NCBI RefSeq assembly: GCF_003149025.1
Contig: NZ_QGDV01000004.1
Coordinates: 186,001-250,000 of the forward strand
Direction: 5' to 3'
From: Rathayibacter iranicus NCPPB 2253 = VKM Ac-1602
GTDB lineage: Bacteria > Actinomycetota > Actinomycetes > Actinomycetales > Microbacteriaceae
DNA: 64,000 nucleotides
Part shown: positions 38,034-48,477 of the stretch, in pieces
How the letters are laid out: each line of letters opens with the position of its first letter
Numbering within the stretch: position 1 is the first letter of the stretch
Translations under genes and position numbers: made by a program
The notes under the pieces: generated by a model
Seen by the model: only the letters and a program-made list of their open reading frames with translations
Told to the model about the DNA's origin: nothing
Database searches by the model: none

Positions 38034-40238
38034 ATGGACGGCGACAACCTGCTTCTCGAAGACGGACTGAGCGATGAACTCGACGATGACTTCGACGATG
38101 AGGAGGAGCACTCGGACCCCTTGCTCCCCGACGACCGCTACCTCGACCGCGAGCTGAGTTGGCTCGCCTTCAACCAGCGCGTGCTCGAGTTGGCCGAGGA
38201 CCCGCTGGTGCCAGCGCTCGAGCGGGCGAACTTTTTGGCGATCTTCTCGTCCAACCTCGACGAGTTCTTCATGGTTCGGGTCGCGGGCCTCAAGCGCCGC
38301 ATTCTCACCGGCCTTGCTCTGCCGACGAATATTGGGCGTGTCCCTGTCGATGTGCTCACCGACATTTCCACCAAGGCGCATCTCCTGCAGCAGCGTCACT
38401 CCCGAGCGTTCAAGGAGCTGGTCGAGCCGGCCCTGCGCGAGGGCGGCATCGACCTCGTGCGCTGGGACGAACTCAGCGACGCGGAGCGGACGGTGCTCGA
38501 CGACTACTTCTCGGCGCAGGTGTTTCCCGTGCTCATGCCACTCGCGGTCGATCCGGCGCACCCGTTCCCCTATATCTCAGGTCTTTCGCTCAATCTCTCC
38601 GTCCGGGTGCGCAACCCTAAGACGCAGAAGGTCGAATTCGCTCGCCTCAAGGTGCCGCAGATGCTGCCGCGGTTCGTCCGCATCGCCGGCGTAGCTGCTC
38701 CGGGCGAACCAATGCGATTCATCTCACTCGAAGATCTGATCGCCAATCAGCTTGGTGACCTGTTTCCGGGAATGGAGATCCTCGACCACCACGTCTTCCG
38801 CGTGACCCGCAACGAGGACGTCGAGGTCGATGAGGACGAGACCGAGAACCTGATCAAGGCGCTCGAGAAGGAGCTGCTGCGCCGCCGGTTCGGCCCGCCC
38901 ATCCGCCTCGAGGTCACCGACGACATGGACGACGAGACTCTCGGCCTGCTGGTGCGCGAACTCGACATCACGACTCAGGAGGTCTACAAGCTCCCGGCAC
39001 CGCTCGATCTCAGCGGGCTCTTCAGCCTGCAAAAGATCGACCGCCCCGACCTCAAGTACCCCAACCACGTCCCGACCACTGCGGTGCAGCTCTCGCCGAG
39101 CGAGCCTAACCAGCGGCAGGACGTCTTCAAGGCGGTCTCGCGCGGGGACGTGCTGCTGCACCACCCCTACGAGTCGTTCGCGACCAGCGTGCAGTCCTTC
39201 CTCGAGCAGGCGGCGGCGGATCCGGACGTGCTCGCGATCAAGCAGACGCTGTACCGCACCTCGGGCGACTCCCCCATCGTCGAGGCGCTGATCGACGCGG
39301 CCGAGTCCGGCAAGCAGGTGCTCGCGCTGGTCGAGATCAAGGCCCGCTTCGACGAGCAGGCGAACATCTCGTGGGCGCGCAAGCTCGAGAAGGCGGGCGT
39401 GCACGTGGTCTACGGGCTTGTCGGGCTGAAGACGCACTGCAAGCTCGCGCTCGTGATCCGCCAGGAGAAGGGAGGGGTGCTCCGCCACTACTCCCACATC
39501 GGCACCGGCAACTACAATCCGAAGACCTCGCGCGTCTACGAAGACCTCGGCCTTCTGACCGCCGATCCCGACGTCGGCAAAGACCTCACTCGCCTGTTCA
39601 ACGAACTCTCGGGCTACGCGATCGAGAAGAAGTTCAAGCGCCTGCTCGTCGCGCCCCGCCACCTCCGCAAGGGCCTACTCAAGCGGATCGCCGTCGAGAC
39701 CGAGAACGGGCGGGCGGGCCTCCCCTCCGGCATCCGCATCAAGGTCAACTCGATTGTCGATGAGGCCGTGATCGACGCCCTCTACCGTGCCAGCCAGGCC
39801 GGAGTGCCCGTCGATGTCTGGGTGCGTGGGATCTGCGGGCTCAAGCCCGGGCAGGAGGGTCTGTCCGATAACATCCGGGTGCGCTCGATCCTCGGACGCT
39901 ACCTCGAACACTCCCGCATCTTCAGCTTTGTCAACGGCGGCGAGCCCGACGTCTTCATCGGCAGCGCCGACATGATGCACCGCAACCTCGACCGTCGCGT
40001 TGAGGCGCTGGTGCGGATCGTCGAGCCCGCGCACCTCAGCGAGATCGACGACATGTTCGAGCGCGCCATGGACGTGCGCACCGCGTCCTGGTGGCTCGGG
40101 CCCGACGGAATGTGGTCGCGACACCACCTCGACGGCGATGGCACCCCGCTGGCCGACTTGCAGAACCAGCTGATGCAGCACATCACTCACCGCAAGCGCA
40201 CGGCCACGCGCTCCGCCAACCGGGCTTCCGGCCGCTGA
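38034..40238 (+). CDS. ppk1: Polyphosphate kinase 1
   Basis: This 734-residue enzyme makes polyphosphate from ATP. After an acidic N-terminus come the N domain ([16 protein letters not shown]), the H domain and two PLD-like C domains. The autophosphorylated His is in [13 protein letters not shown], and LLHHPYESF is conserved. A PHO box upstream and pstSCAB downstream (after mutT1) place it in the phosphate regulon. The start is ATG 38034. Confidence 0.95.
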   Translation: MDGDNLLLEDGLSDELDDDFDDEEEHSDPLLPDDRYLDRELSWLAFNQRVLELAEDPLVPALERANFLAIFSSNLDEFFMVRVAGLKRRILTGLALPTNIGRVPVDVLTDISTKAHLLQQRHSRAFKELVEPALREGGIDLVRWDELSDAERTVLDDYFSAQVFPVLMPLAVDPAHPFPYISGLSLNLSVRVRNPKTQKVEFARLKVPQMLPRFVRIAGVAAPGEPMRFISLEDLIANQLGDLFPGMEILDHHVFRVTRNEDVEVDEDETENLIKALEKELLRRRFGPPIRLEVTDDMDDETLGLLVRELDITTQEVYKLPAPLDLSGLFSLQKIDRPDLKYPNHVPTTAVQLSPSEPNQRQDVFKAVSRGDVLLHHPYESFATSVQSFLEQAAADPDVLAIKQTLYRTSGDSPIVEALIDAAESGKQVLALVEIKARFDEQANISWARKLEKAGVHVVYGLVGLKTHCKLALVIRQEKGGVLRHYSHIGTGNYNPKTSRVYEDLGLLTADPDVGKDLTRLFNELSGYAIEKKFKRLLVAPRHLRKGLLKRIAVETENGRAGLPSGIRIKVNSIVDEAVIDALYRASQAGVPVDVWVRGICGLKPGQEGLSDNIRVRSILGRYLEHSRIFSFVNGGEPDVFIGSADMMHRNLDRRVEALVRIVEPAHLSEIDDMFERAMDVRTASWWLGPDGMWSRHHLDGDGTPLADLQNQLMQHITHRKRTATRSANRASGR

Positions 40239-40242
40239 CGCC

Positions 40243-41178
40243 GTGACGGGCACTGTCTATGCAGCAGGGGCTGTGTGCTGGCGGATCATCGAGGGGAGGC
40301 CGCACGTCCTCGTCATCCATCGCCCGCACCGGAGGGACGTCAGCCTGCCCAAGGGCAAGGTGGATGCCGGAGAATCACTCCCCGAGACCGCTGTGCGCGA
40401 GATCCGAGAGGAGACCGGGCTCGCCGTCGCCCTCGGCGTTCCCCTCGGCTGCACCACGTACTCGCTCCCGAACGGCCGTCCGAAGGCCGTGTACTACTGG
40501 GCCGCGCAGGTCACTGAGAAGGCCGTGCTCGCCTCCGACTTCCTCCCTAACAACGAAGTCGAGGCCCTGGAGTGGGTCACCGTGAAGCGGGCGCGGAGTT
40601 ACCTGACCTACCCGCACGACGTCACCATCGTGGACGAGTTCGCCCGCATCGCAGCGCGCGGGGTACTCGAGACCTTCGCGATCGTGGTGCTTCGGCACGC
40701 GAAGGCCGTTCCTGCTAGCTCCTGGGAGGGCCGCGACTCCACCCGCCGGCTCACGCAACGCGGGCGCGCGGAAGCAGACGCCGCGGCACGAGCGGTGGCT
40801 GCCTGGGGACCACGTCGGCTGGTCTCGAGCACCGCGAAGCGCTGCCGGTCGACGATCGCACCACTCGCAACACTGCTCAAGAAGGACGTCCGTCTCCGCG
40901 ACGAGGTCAGTCAGGAGGCACAGGGACACGCCACCGCCGACCTCCGCGCCCTCATCGGCAAGCGCGTGCGCGCCCGCAGAACCGCGGTGCTCTGCAGCCA
41001 CCGGCCGGTGATCCCCGAGATCCTGCGCGAAATCGCCCTCGCCACCGCGACTCCGTTCGGCCCTTATCTCGACGAAGCGTCGGCGTTGCCCACTGGCGGC
41101 TTCGCCGTGGTGCATCTCTCGGCCGAGCACCCCGGCTCCGGCATCGTCGCGGTAGAGACTCACTCGCCGCTGGCATAG
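40243..41178 (+). CDS. mutT1: MutT1-type NUDIX hydrolase fused to a histidine phosphatase
   Basis: This 311-residue protein has a NUDIX domain with box GKVDAGESLPETAVREIREE followed by TG, and a C-terminal histidine-phosphatase domain (VVLRHAKAVPASSWEGRDST). It is the MutT1 layout of mycobacteria, which removes 8-oxo-dGTP and related oxidised or dinucleotide substrates. The ppk-mutT1 neighbour order is also as in Mycobacterium. GTG 40243 lies 4 bases after the ppk1 stop, so the two are one operon. Confidence 0.9.
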   Translation: MTGTVYAAGAVCWRIIEGRPHVLVIHRPHRRDVSLPKGKVDAGESLPETAVREIREETGLAVALGVPLGCTTYSLPNGRPKAVYYWAAQVTEKAVLASDFLPNNEVEALEWVTVKRARSYLTYPHDVTIVDEFARIAARGVLETFAIVVLRHAKAVPASSWEGRDSTRRLTQRGRAEADAAARAVAAWGPRRLVSSTAKRCRSTIAPLATLLKKDVRLRDEVSQEAQGHATADLRALIGKRVRARRTAVLCSHRPVIPEILREIALATATPFGPYLDEASALPTGGFAVVHLSAEHPGSGIVAVETHSPLA

Positions 41179-41208
41179 GGCCCGCCCCCAGCACGCCGAG
41201 GCACCCGC

Positions 41209-41230
41209 GTTCACCGAGCGTTCACCGAGC
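41209..41230 (+). promoter_or_regulatory. PHO box upstream of pstS (perfect 11-bp direct repeat)
   Basis: GTTCACCGAGC occurs twice head to tail without a gap, 95 bases before the pstS start. It matches the actinobacterial PHO-box unit closely and is the best site of this kind in the window. Confidence 0.8.
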
Positions 41231-41325
41231 GGATGGTGAGAGGACACGACGTCTCCGTACTCTCGCTCGCGGGCTGCACCAGGCCCGTTCTGTTTTCCAC
41301 GCTTTCCTACCCGAAAGGGATACTT

Positions 41326-42426
41326 GTGAGATTCTCGCGTCTCGGCCAGGCGGCCGTCGTCGCCGCCGTCGCAGCGATCACGCTGACCTCCTGCGCTGCC
41401 AACGAGGCACCGGCCGCAGGCGGCAGCTCCGGCTCCGCTACCACCTCCACGCTCTCGGGCACCATCACCGGCATCGGCTCCTCCGCTCAGGGCACCGCGC
41501 AGACCACCTGGGCCGCCGCGTTCCAGACCGTGAACCCGGACGTCACCATCAACTACGACCCCCAGGGCTCGGGAGCTGGTCGCACCAGCTTCATCGACGG
41601 CGCCGCGGACTATGCCGGCTCCGACTCCGCTCTCAAGAACGAGGAGCTCGCGGGCACCTTCGCCGCCTGCACCCCGGACAGCAAGCCGATCGACCTGCCG
41701 GTGTACATCTCGCCGATTGCGGTCATCTTCAACGTGGAGGGCGTCGACGAACTCAAGCTTGACGCGGCCACCATCGCCGGCATCTTCAAGGGCACCATCA
41801 CCACGTGGGATGCCCCGGAGATCAAGGCCCTGAACCCCGACGCCACCCTCCCCAGCGCGAACATCACTTCGGTGCACCGCTCGGACGACTCGGGGACGAC
41901 GCAGAACTTCACTGACTACCTCGCGGCCACCGCGAGCGGTGTCTGGGATGCTCCTGCCGCGCAGACCTTCCCCTACCAGAGCGGTGACGGCGCCAAGGGC
42001 ACTTCGGGTGTCGTCGACGCGGTCAAGAACGGCACCAACACGATCGGTTATGCCGACGAATCCGGCGCCAAGGGCATGGACATGGCCCAGCTCAAGGTCG
42101 GCGACGCGTTCTCGACCATTTCGGCCGACGGAGCGGCGGCTGTCGTCGCTGCCTCGCCGATCGCCGAGGGCCGCGAGGCGAACGACCTCGCGATCAAGAT
42201 CGACCGCACCGGCACTGAGGCGGGCGCCTGGCCCCTGGTTCTGGTCAGCTACCTGATCGTTTGCCAGGAGTACTCGGACGCGAAGAAGGGCGAGGTCATC
42301 AAGCAGTTTGCCTCGTACATCGCGAGCGAGAAGGGCCAGGAGGCCGCCGCCGCTCAGGCCGGCTCCGCGCCGCTGAGTTCTGATCTCTCCGCCACCGTCG
42401 CTACCGCGATCGAGTCGATCAAGTAG
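41326..42426 (+). CDS. pstS: Phosphate ABC transporter substrate-binding lipoprotein PstS
   Basis: This 366-residue lipoprotein has the lipobox ITLTSC and the phosphate-binding loops (TGIGSSAQGTAQTTW, DPQGSGAGRTSFIDGAADYA, VHRSDDSGTTQNFTDYL). It captures phosphate outside the cell for PstCAB. GTG 41326 follows GAAAGGGA. A hairpin after its stop probably lets pstS RNA be more abundant than pstCAB RNA. Confidence 0.95.
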   Translation: MRFSRLGQAAVVAAVAAITLTSCAANEAPAAGGSSGSATTSTLSGTITGIGSSAQGTAQTTWAAAFQTVNPDVTINYDPQGSGAGRTSFIDGAADYAGSDSALKNEELAGTFAACTPDSKPIDLPVYISPIAVIFNVEGVDELKLDAATIAGIFKGTITTWDAPEIKALNPDATLPSANITSVHRSDDSGTTQNFTDYLAATASGVWDAPAAQTFPYQSGDGAKGTSGVVDAVKNGTNTIGYADESGAKGMDMAQLKVGDAFSTISADGAAAVVAASPIAEGREANDLAIKIDRTGTEAGAWPLVLVSYLIVCQEYSDAKKGEVIKQFASYIASEKGQEAAAAQAGSAPLSSDLSATVATAIESIK

Positions 42427-42434
42427 TCCCACCG

Positions 42435-42476
42435 GCAGGGCCCGTCTCGCAGCACCGTCTGCGGGACGGGCCCTGC
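42435..42476 (+). terminator. Hairpin between pstS and pstC (partial terminator)
   Basis: Arms GCAGGGCCCGTC and GACGGGCCCTGC, with further pairing inside, follow the pstS stop. No T run follows, so it may be a leaky terminator or an RNA-stabilising stem that sets the expression ratio. Confidence 0.65.
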
Positions 42477-42590
42477 ATGTACAGGGGCTCGACTCCCCCG
42501 AAGTGCCTTCGAGCCCTAGCATCTCCCCTGTGCGCACCGCCGATTCCGGGTGCACCGCCGAACCGCCTCGTCTGAAGAGAGTCCCCTGGA

Positions 42591-43532
42591 ATGGCAACTG
42601 AGACCGTCGTCCGCCCGAAGGCGAAGGTGCGTGTCGGAGATCGGGTCTTCTCGATCTCGACCGTCGCCGCCGGCTCCCTCATCCTCCTCGTCCTCGCTGC
42701 CGTCGCGATCTTCCTCATCGCGCAATCGATCCCCGCGTTCACCGCACCGGCCGGCAGCCTCCCCGGCGACGCCACGAGCTTCTGGGCCTACGTCGGCCCC
42801 CTGGTATTCGGCACGATCTGGTCGGCGGTCATCGCTCTGGTGATCGCCCTACCGCTCTCGATCGCGATCGCCCTCTTCATCTCGCACTACGCGCCGCGCC
42901 GCATCGCCATCGCGCTGGGCTACGTCGTCGACCTGCTGGCCGCTGTGCCCTCGGTTGTCTTCGGCCTCTGGGGCGCGACCGTGCTCGCGCCGATGGTGCA
43001 GCCGTTCTACCTCTTCCTCAACGTGAACATCGGCTGGTTCCCGCTCTTCGGTGGCCAGGCCTCGGGCACGGGAAAGACGATCCTTACCGCTTCCGTCGTA
43101 CTGGCGGTGATGGTCATCCCGATCATCACGGCGGTCTGCCGCGAGATCTTCCTCCAGGCTCCGCGCCTGCACGAGGAGGCTGCTCTGGCGCTCGGCGCCA
43201 CCCGCTGGGAGATGATCCGCATGGCCGTCCTCCCCTTCGGCGCCCCCGGAATCGTTTCGGCCGCGATGCTCGGCCTTGGCCGCGCCCTGGGCGAGACGCT
43301 CGCCGTCGCGATGGTGCTTTCGCCCGCGACGGTCGTCTCCTTCCTCCTGCTTACCTCGCAGAATTCGAACACCATCGCCGCGAACATCGCCCTGCAATTC
43401 CCCGAGGCCAGCGGTGTTGGAGTGAACGTGCTCGTCGCCTCGGGCCTGATCCTCTTCGTCATCACCCTCGTCGTGAACTCGGTCGCACGGTTCATCGTCA
43501 ACCGCCGCAAGGCCTTCTCGGGAGCCAACTGA
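42591..43532 (+). CDS. pstC: Phosphate ABC transporter permease PstC
   Basis: This 313-residue permease has about six membrane helices and the EAA-like loop [21 protein letters not shown] that docks on the ATPase. It starts at ATG 42591 and ends overlapping the pstA start by one base (TGATG). Confidence 0.95.
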   Translation: MATETVVRPKAKVRVGDRVFSISTVAAGSLILLVLAAVAIFLIAQSIPAFTAPAGSLPGDATSFWAYVGPLVFGTIWSAVIALVIALPLSIAIALFISHYAPRRIAIALGYVVDLLAAVPSVVFGLWGATVLAPMVQPFYLFLNVNIGWFPLFGGQASGTGKTILTASVVLAVMVIPIITAVCREIFLQAPRLHEEAALALGATRWEMIRMAVLPFGAPGIVSAAMLGLGRALGETLAVAMVLSPATVVSFLLLTSQNSNTIAANIALQFPEASGVGVNVLVASGLILFVITLVVNSVARFIVNRRKAFSGAN

Positions 43533-44608
43533 TGTCCGCCGCCACGTCGACCATGCCCCTTTCGCTCGAAACCGGGAAACTGCCCAAGGGCGCCCCCTGG
43601 ATGCTGCTCGTCGGCAGTTGGGTCGTTTTCGCCGCGGTCTTCCTGGTGCTCCAAGCCGCTGGCATGATGAACGACTTCAGCCTCGTCGGCGCGATCTTCT
43701 GGGGCACCATCCTGTTCGACATCGCGATCTACGTCGTCTCACGCCTGGTGGAGGGCGGCCGCAAGGCGGTCGACCGCCTGGTGACCTCACTGGTCGCCAC
43801 GGCGTTCATCATCGCGCTACTGCCGCTGATCTCGCTGCTCTACACGGTCGTCTCCAACGGCTTCGCCCGCTTCGATCCGCTGTTCTTCTCCGCCTCGATG
43901 CGCAACGTCATCGATGCCGGTGGCGGCGCCCTGCACGCGATCATCGGCACGCTCGAAATCACCGCGATGGCTGCGCTGATCTCGGTGCCGATCGGACTGC
44001 TCACGTCGATCTACCTGGTCGAGTACGGCCGCGGCCACCTTGCCCGCGCGATCACGTTCTTCGTCGACGTGATGACGGGCATCCCCTCGATTGTCGCCGG
44101 CCTTTTCGCCTACGCACTCTTCTCCCTGATCCTTGGACCGGGCGTGCGGATGGGCTTCGCCGGTTCGATCGCTCTGGCCGTGCTCATGATCCCCGTGGTC
44201 GTCCGCTCGTCGGAGGAAATGCTCAAGCTGGTGCCGAACGAGCTGCGCGAAGCGTCCTATGCACTGGGCGTGCCGAAGTGGCTGACGATCGTCAAGATCG
44301 TGCTGCCGACCTCGGTCGCCGGCATCACCACGGGCATCACCCTGGCGATCGCCCGCGTCATAGGCGAGACCGCTCCGCTGCTTATCGTTGCGGGCTTCAC
44401 CGCCTCAATGAACTACGACCTGTTCAGCGAGCGAATGATGACGCTGCCGGTATTCGTCTACACGCAGTACGCGAACCAGGGCCCCGACGCGGAGGCGTTC
44501 CTCAACAGAGCGTGGACCGGCGCTCTGGTGCTCATCCTCATCGTCATGGCGCTGAACCTCGCTGCCCGATTGATCGCGAAGATCTTCGCCCCCAAGCTCG
44601 GCCGCTGA
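43532..44608 (+). CDS. pstA: Phosphate ABC transporter permease PstA
   Basis: This 358-residue permease has two extra N-terminal helices (about residues 22-43 and 47-68) before the usual six, which gives it a longer N-terminus than E. coli PstA. The coupling loop is [23 protein letters not shown] 43532 overlaps the pstC stop. With PstC it forms the channel. Confidence 0.95.
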   Translation: MSAATSTMPLSLETGKLPKGAPWMLLVGSWVVFAAVFLVLQAAGMMNDFSLVGAIFWGTILFDIAIYVVSRLVEGGRKAVDRLVTSLVATAFIIALLPLISLLYTVVSNGFARFDPLFFSASMRNVIDAGGGALHAIIGTLEITAMAALISVPIGLLTSIYLVEYGRGHLARAITFFVDVMTGIPSIVAGLFAYALFSLILGPGVRMGFAGSIALAVLMIPVVVRSSEEMLKLVPNELREASYALGVPKWLTIVKIVLPTSVAGITTGITLAIARVIGETAPLLIVAGFTASMNYDLFSERMMTLPVFVYTQYANQGPDAEAFLNRAWTGALVLILIVMALNLAARLIAKIFAPKLGR

Positions 44609-44649
44609 CCCCCACCCCTCGGCTCTGGCCGAAATCCCCGAAGGAAGCA

Positions 44650-45429
44650 ATGTCTAAGCGCATCGAGGTCAACGACCTCAACGTCTACTACAGCCAATTT
44701 CTCGCGGTGGAGGGCGTCTCGCTCGCTATCGAGCCGCGCACCGTCACGGCATTTATCGGCCCCTCCGGCTGCGGCAAGTCGACCTTCCTCCGCACCCTCA
44801 ACCGCATGCACGAGGTCATTCCCGGGGCACACGTCGAGGGCGAGGTGCTGATCGACGGCAACAACCTCTACGCACCGGGCGTCGACCCGGTCCAGGTTCG
44901 TCGTCAGGTGGGCATGGTGTTCCAGCGCCCCAACCCGTTCCCGACGATGTCCATCCGCGACAATGTGCTCGCCGGGGTCAAGCTCAACAACCGCCGCATC
45001 TCGAAGTCGGACGCTGACGCCCTCGTCGAGCGCTCACTCCAGGGCGCGAACCTCTGGAACGAGGTGAAGGACCGCCTCGACAAGCCCGGCTCGGGTCTCT
45101 CTGGTGGTCAGCAGCAGCGCCTGTGCATCGCCCGCGCGATCGCGGTCTCGCCGGACGTCCTGCTGATGGATGAGCCCTGCTCTGCCCTCGATCCGATCTC
45201 GACGCTCGCGATCGAAGACCTCATCGAGGAGCTGAAAAACGATTACACGATCGTCATCGTGACCCACAACATGCAACAGGCCTCGCGCGTCTCGGACCGC
45301 ACCGCGTTCTTCAACATCGCGGGCACCGGCAAGCCGGGCAAGCTCATCGAGTACGACGACACGGCGACGATGTTCTCGCGCCCGTCCGTCCAGGCGACCG
45401 AAGACTACGTATCGGGCCGCTTCGGCTGA
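44650..45429 (+). CDS. pstB: Phosphate ABC transporter ATPase PstB
   Basis: This 259-residue ATPase has Walker [18 protein letters not shown], signature [14 protein letters not shown], Walker [14 protein letters not shown] and H-loop THNMQQA. The motif [12 protein letters not shown] is specific to PstB. ATG 44650 follows GAAGGAAGCA. It ends the pst operon before a strong terminator; phoU is elsewhere (28.4 kb). Confidence 0.96.
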   Translation: MSKRIEVNDLNVYYSQFLAVEGVSLAIEPRTVTAFIGPSGCGKSTFLRTLNRMHEVIPGAHVEGEVLIDGNNLYAPGVDPVQVRRQVGMVFQRPNPFPTMSIRDNVLAGVKLNNRRISKSDADALVERSLQGANLWNEVKDRLDKPGSGLSGGQQQRLCIARAIAVSPDVLLMDEPCSALDPISTLAIEDLIEELKNDYTIVIVTHNMQQASRVSDRTAFFNIAGTGKPGKLIEYDDTATMFSRPSVQATEDYVSGRFG

Positions 45430-45440
45430 TCCCGGCCAGA

Positions 45441-45486
45441 AAACGACGAGAGCCGTACCCCCTCGGGAGTGCGGCTCTCGTCGTTG
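45441..45486. terminator. Bidirectional hairpin terminator of pstB and rskA
   Basis: Arms AACGACGAGAGCCG and CGGCTCTCGTCGTT form a perfect 14-bp stem between convergent genes, flanked by A and T runs. Confidence 0.85.
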
Positions 45487-45495
45487 CGAGCCGGA

Positions 45496-46335
45496 TCATG
45501 CCGTGTCGATGGCCAGAATCGGTTCGGTCGTCGGAGTGGCCGAGCCACCCGCCGCCTCAACGGTCACGGCGACCACCGAGCCCTCGGCCATCGTGCCCTC
45601 GAGCGGAGCCACGGTGCTGCCCTCTCCGCCGTCGAAGGTGCCTGCCGCCACCGGGCCCGAGGAGCCGATGTACCAGAGCTCGTAAGTTTTGTCCTCGGGC
45701 AGCGGTGCCAGGTCGTCCACGACGAGAGCGGAACGACCGAGCGAACTCGACCAGATCAGCGTCGCCGTTTCGCCGGTGGCGACCGTGCCCGTCGTTTCCC
45801 GCGCATCGGGCGCGCTGCGGATTCGATCGAGCGCCGTCTGCTGCTGCGTGTGACCGGCCACCGGCGAGAGCAGCGGCGGGAGCGTCACTCCGCCGACAAC
45901 GATTACCGCGGCGGCAGCCGCCGCAGACAAGTACACAGCGGGGCGGGTGAACCAGCGGCTCTGCGCCCGGTTGGCGGCGCTGCTGCGGCCGTCGGGGCGC
46001 GTCGCCTGGTTCGGTGTGGGCGCGACAGGGCGCAGACGGGGCGCGGCGGACGCCCCCTCCTCGTCGTCGTGCTCCTTACCAGGCAACTGCGGCGTGGTCG
46101 CGATGACAGCCATCAGGTCGATCTTGAGTCCGGGTGAGGGTTCGACAGCGGGTGCATCGGCGATGAGCGCCTCCACCACCTCGGAGAACGCATCGGCCTC
46201 GCCGCGCGCCTCCGGGTGCGTGGATAGGAACTGCCGATAGCGTTCCTGCTCCTCGGGCGTCAGGATGCCCAGTGCGTGACCCGCTGCGAGATCGCGCGGA
46301 TCGTCTCTCCCGTCAGGGAGTCGCATGTCATTCAT
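45496..46335 (-). CDS. rskA: Anti-sigma-K factor RskA
   Basis: This 279-residue protein has a cytoplasmic anti-sigma domain (DLAAGHALGILTPEEQERYR), a membrane helix at about residues 130-155 and an outer RskA C-terminal domain (YELWYIGSSGPVAAGTFDGG). It holds SigK at the membrane until outer proteolysis releases it. ATG 46335 overlaps the sigK stop (ATGA), so the pair is coupled. Confidence 0.9.
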   Translation of the reverse strand: MNDMRLPDGRDDPRDLAAGHALGILTPEEQERYRQFLSTHPEARGEADAFSEVVEALIADAPAVEPSPGLKIDLMAVIATTPQLPGKEHDDEEGASAAPRLRPVAPTPNQATRPDGRSSAANRAQSRWFTRPAVYLSAAAAAAVIVVGGVTLPPLLSPVAGHTQQQTALDRIRSAPDARETTGTVATGETATLIWSSSLGRSALVVDDLAPLPEDKTYELWYIGSSGPVAAGTFDGGEGSTVAPLEGTMAEGSVVAVTVEAAGGSATPTTEPILAIDTA

Positions 46336-46892
46336 AGGGCCACCCCCATCTCTTCTCGAAGTCGGATCATTCCGTCGCGCAAACGCGTCTTGACGGTTCC
46401 CACGGGGCACTGCAGGATCCCCGCGATCTCGCTATGCGAATAACCGCCGTAGTAAGCCAGCTGCAGCGCCTGTCGCTGCAAGTGAGTCAAGCGGCCCATG
46501 GCGACCGCGACCTTCTCGTGTTCGAGGGACACCTCCGCCTGTTCGGAGACCTGGTCGTAGTCGCGACCGAGATCTCGTATTCCGATGCGCATGTCCCTGT
46601 CACGGCCCGCCTGGGCCGCGCGAACCCTGTCGATAGCCCTGCGGTGTGCCATCGTGAGGATCCAGGTCGTCGCGCTTCCTTTATTCGGAGCGAAACGCCC
46701 GGCGGTTTGCCAGATCTCGAGGAAGACCTCCTGGGTCACCTCCTCAGACTGCGATCGGTCGACGAGTACGCGGGTGATCAGGCCCAACGTGCGCGCCGCC
46801 ATCTGGTCGTACAACTCGGAGAAAGCGGTGTGCTCACCAGCCGCGATGCGCTCGAGCAGCGCCGCGGGATCCGTTGTGGTGTCGTCCGTCAT
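46332..46892 (-). CDS. sigK: ECF RNA polymerase sigma factor SigK
   Basis: This 186-residue ECF sigma factor has region 2 (FSELYDQMAARTLGLITRVL, EEVTQEVFLEIWQTAGRF) and region 4 (LTHLQRQALQLAYYGGYSHS followed by the helix-turn-helix). Pairing with an RskA-type anti-sigma factor makes SigK the right name. The stop of the membrane protein upstream overlaps its start, so three genes may be cotranscribed. Confidence 0.9.
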   Translation of the reverse strand: MTDDTTTDPAALLERIAAGEHTAFSELYDQMAARTLGLITRVLVDRSQSEEVTQEVFLEIWQTAGRFAPNKGSATTWILTMAHRRAIDRVRAAQAGRDRDMRIGIRDLGRDYDQVSEQAEVSLEHEKVAVAMGRLTHLQRQALQLAYYGGYSHSEIAGILQCPVGTVKTRLRDGMIRLREEMGVAL

Positions 46893-47326
46893 GAACCCTG
46901 CCTCGCCCGCGCCCGGGCAGAACGATGTCGCGTCATCCAGAAGGCTGTCACGGCGAGGCCCGCTACGACGACCGACACCTCGAGAGGGTGCGTGACGAAT
47001 CGGATGTCGAGGTCCACTGGACCGATATCGACAAGCGCCGACGCTCGGAGCCTAGGGGCGAGCCAGAGCGAGACGACGGCAACGCCGGCCGCCGTGAGCC
47101 CCGCGTAGCTGCGCGGGCGCACGAGCACCCAGACGCCGGCCGCGACGTCGAGTGCGGCCAGCGTCCGCATGACCGCGCCCTGGGACACAGACACTCCGGC
47201 TGCGAACTGCGCGCCCTCGGCCGAATCGACGCCACCCGCGGCGAGAAGGTATAGCGCGGCAATAAGGAGCAGGCCTGCCCCCGCCCAGACGCGTGCTCCG
47301 ATCCGGAACGCTCTGCTGTTCTTCAT
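46889..47326 (-). CDS. Membrane protein of unknown function upstream of sigK
   Basis: This 145-residue protein has about four hydrophobic helices (VWAGAGLLLIAALYLLAAGG first, VVVAGLAVTAFWM last) and a basic C-terminus. It starts at ATG 47326 and its stop overlaps the sigK start by four bases. It could be a sensor or target of the SigK system; that is inference. No family is recognised. Confidence 0.7.
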   Translation of the reverse strand: MKNSRAFRIGARVWAGAGLLLIAALYLLAAGGVDSAEGAQFAAGVSVSQGAVMRTLAALDVAAGVWVLVRPRSYAGLTAAGVAVVSLWLAPRLRASALVDIGPVDLDIRFVTHPLEVSVVVAGLAVTAFWMTRHRSARARARQGS

Positions 47327-47510
47327 CCCGGTATCGCCTGTCTGTAGGGACTCTGGTGAGGATCGACTCCTCCTTGGCCCCTCGCCTCGCGCACCGGGCC
47401 ACGATGCGAGCAGAGAAGGGGCCGAACCGCAGGAACGCCTCTCGGCGCGAGGCCGCTCGAAGCGGCTATAAGTGGAGCCCGGGGTTACTGCGATCCGACC
47501 TCGATCAGTC

Positions 47511-47550
47511 TAACAAACGCCTTGCACCTGCTCGCGAGTGGCGTTTGTTA
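47511..47550 (-). terminator. Hairpin terminator
   Basis: TAACAAACGCC and GGCGTTTGTTA form a perfect 11-bp stem about 20 bases past the stop of the gene ending at 47571, on the minus strand. Confidence 0.75.
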
Positions 47551-47570
47551 CTCGTGGACTGGAGAGATTT

Positions 47571-48200
47571 TTACTCGAGGGAGTCGCTGCGCCAGAGCCG
47601 CGCGCAGCTCACCAGCTCCGCTGCCGTCGTCGAGAGCCGCAGGGCTCGCGTGGTCAACTCGCTCGCGCGCCCGGCGTTCGTGAGCTCAACGTCGTCGGCA
47701 ACCGAGGCGGCTCCGGAGGCACTCACCCGGCAGAACGCGGCTGCCCGATCGAGCGCGACCGCGAAGTCGCCGTCGAAGACACCGCGAAGGATCCGGTCGG
47801 CCAGCTCGATGATTTCGGCCGGACCCGTCGGGGTGCTCGCACCGGCGACGACCGGGTCGATCGTCGCCGACAACTCGACTCCGCGCTGATAGAGGAAGCT
47901 CGTGCTGTCCGGGTCTTGGCGGATGATGAGCCGCAGCAAATAGAGGCGCCACAGCGCACCCGGGAGGCTCGCTGCGTTCGAGCGCGCCCACAGCTCTGCG
48001 AGCGCATCAATGCCGTTGTGATCGGTGTACTCGACCAACCGGTCGATGATCACGGGGTCAGGGTCGCTGCGGACGCGGCTGAGTAGGGCGATCGCCGTTT
48101 CGTGAGCGACACGGCTGATCTGGGCCGGATCCTCTCCTCCCTGGAACGCCTCGAAGACGTGGGAGGGGAACTTGGTCGGCTTGTGGAAGCCGTCGGTCAT
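47571..48200 (-). CDS. Conserved actinobacterial protein of unknown function
   Basis: This 209-residue, mainly helical soluble protein starts at ATG 48200 (MTDGFHKPTKFPSHVFEAF). Conserved-looking blocks are VEYTDHNGIDALAELWARS and LPGALWRLYLLRLIIRQDPD. Homologues in Micrococcales are often mislabelled as RNA polymerase subunits; I see no polymerase motif. It is next to tRNA-Lys, transcribed away from it. Confidence 0.75.
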   Translation of the reverse strand: MTDGFHKPTKFPSHVFEAFQGGEDPAQISRVAHETAIALLSRVRSDPDPVIIDRLVEYTDHNGIDALAELWARSNAASLPGALWRLYLLRLIIRQDPDSTSFLYQRGVELSATIDPVVAGASTPTGPAEIIELADRILRGVFDGDFAVALDRAAAFCRVSASGAASVADDVELTNAGRASELTTRALRLSTTAAELVSCARLWRSDSLE

Positions 48201-48331
48201 GGGGCCGCCTTCCGCGGTCGTGCACACGCTCGCTCTCGCGCTCGCATGTCAGTCGGTTCGAGGAGGGTAACGCGTGCTCCTGCGCCACTATGCCCTGTGG
48301 CCCTCCGCTGTGGCGCTACCCTAGACCCCGC

Positions 48332-48404
48332 GGGCCTCTAGCTCAGTTGGCAGAGCAGCGGACTTTTAATCCGCGGGTCGTCGGTTCGAGCCCGACGGGG
48401 CCCA
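48332..48404 (+). tRNA. tRNA-Lys (anticodon TTT)
   Basis: A 73-base cloverleaf: acceptor GGGCCTC/GGGGCCC (one G-U), anticodon stem GCGGA/TCCGC with loop CTTTTAA (anticodon TTT), and T arm GTCGG-TTCGAGC-CCGAC. Its 3' end is repeated at 50043, so it is the integration target of the island downstream. Confidence 0.95.
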
Positions 48405-48405
48405 C
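48377..48405. repeat. 29-bp direct repeat, left copy (attL-like, tRNA-Lys 3' end)
   Basis: This stretch covers the T arm and acceptor 3' strand of tRNA-Lys. It equals 50043-50071 except for one base (G to A in the acceptor), at a distance of 1666 bp. Confidence 0.8.
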
Positions 48406-48477
48406 GATCACACTGGATAACGGGAACGACTAGGCCTCCACCCGCACAAATCCCGCGAGATCGGACGGAGGAGCGCC

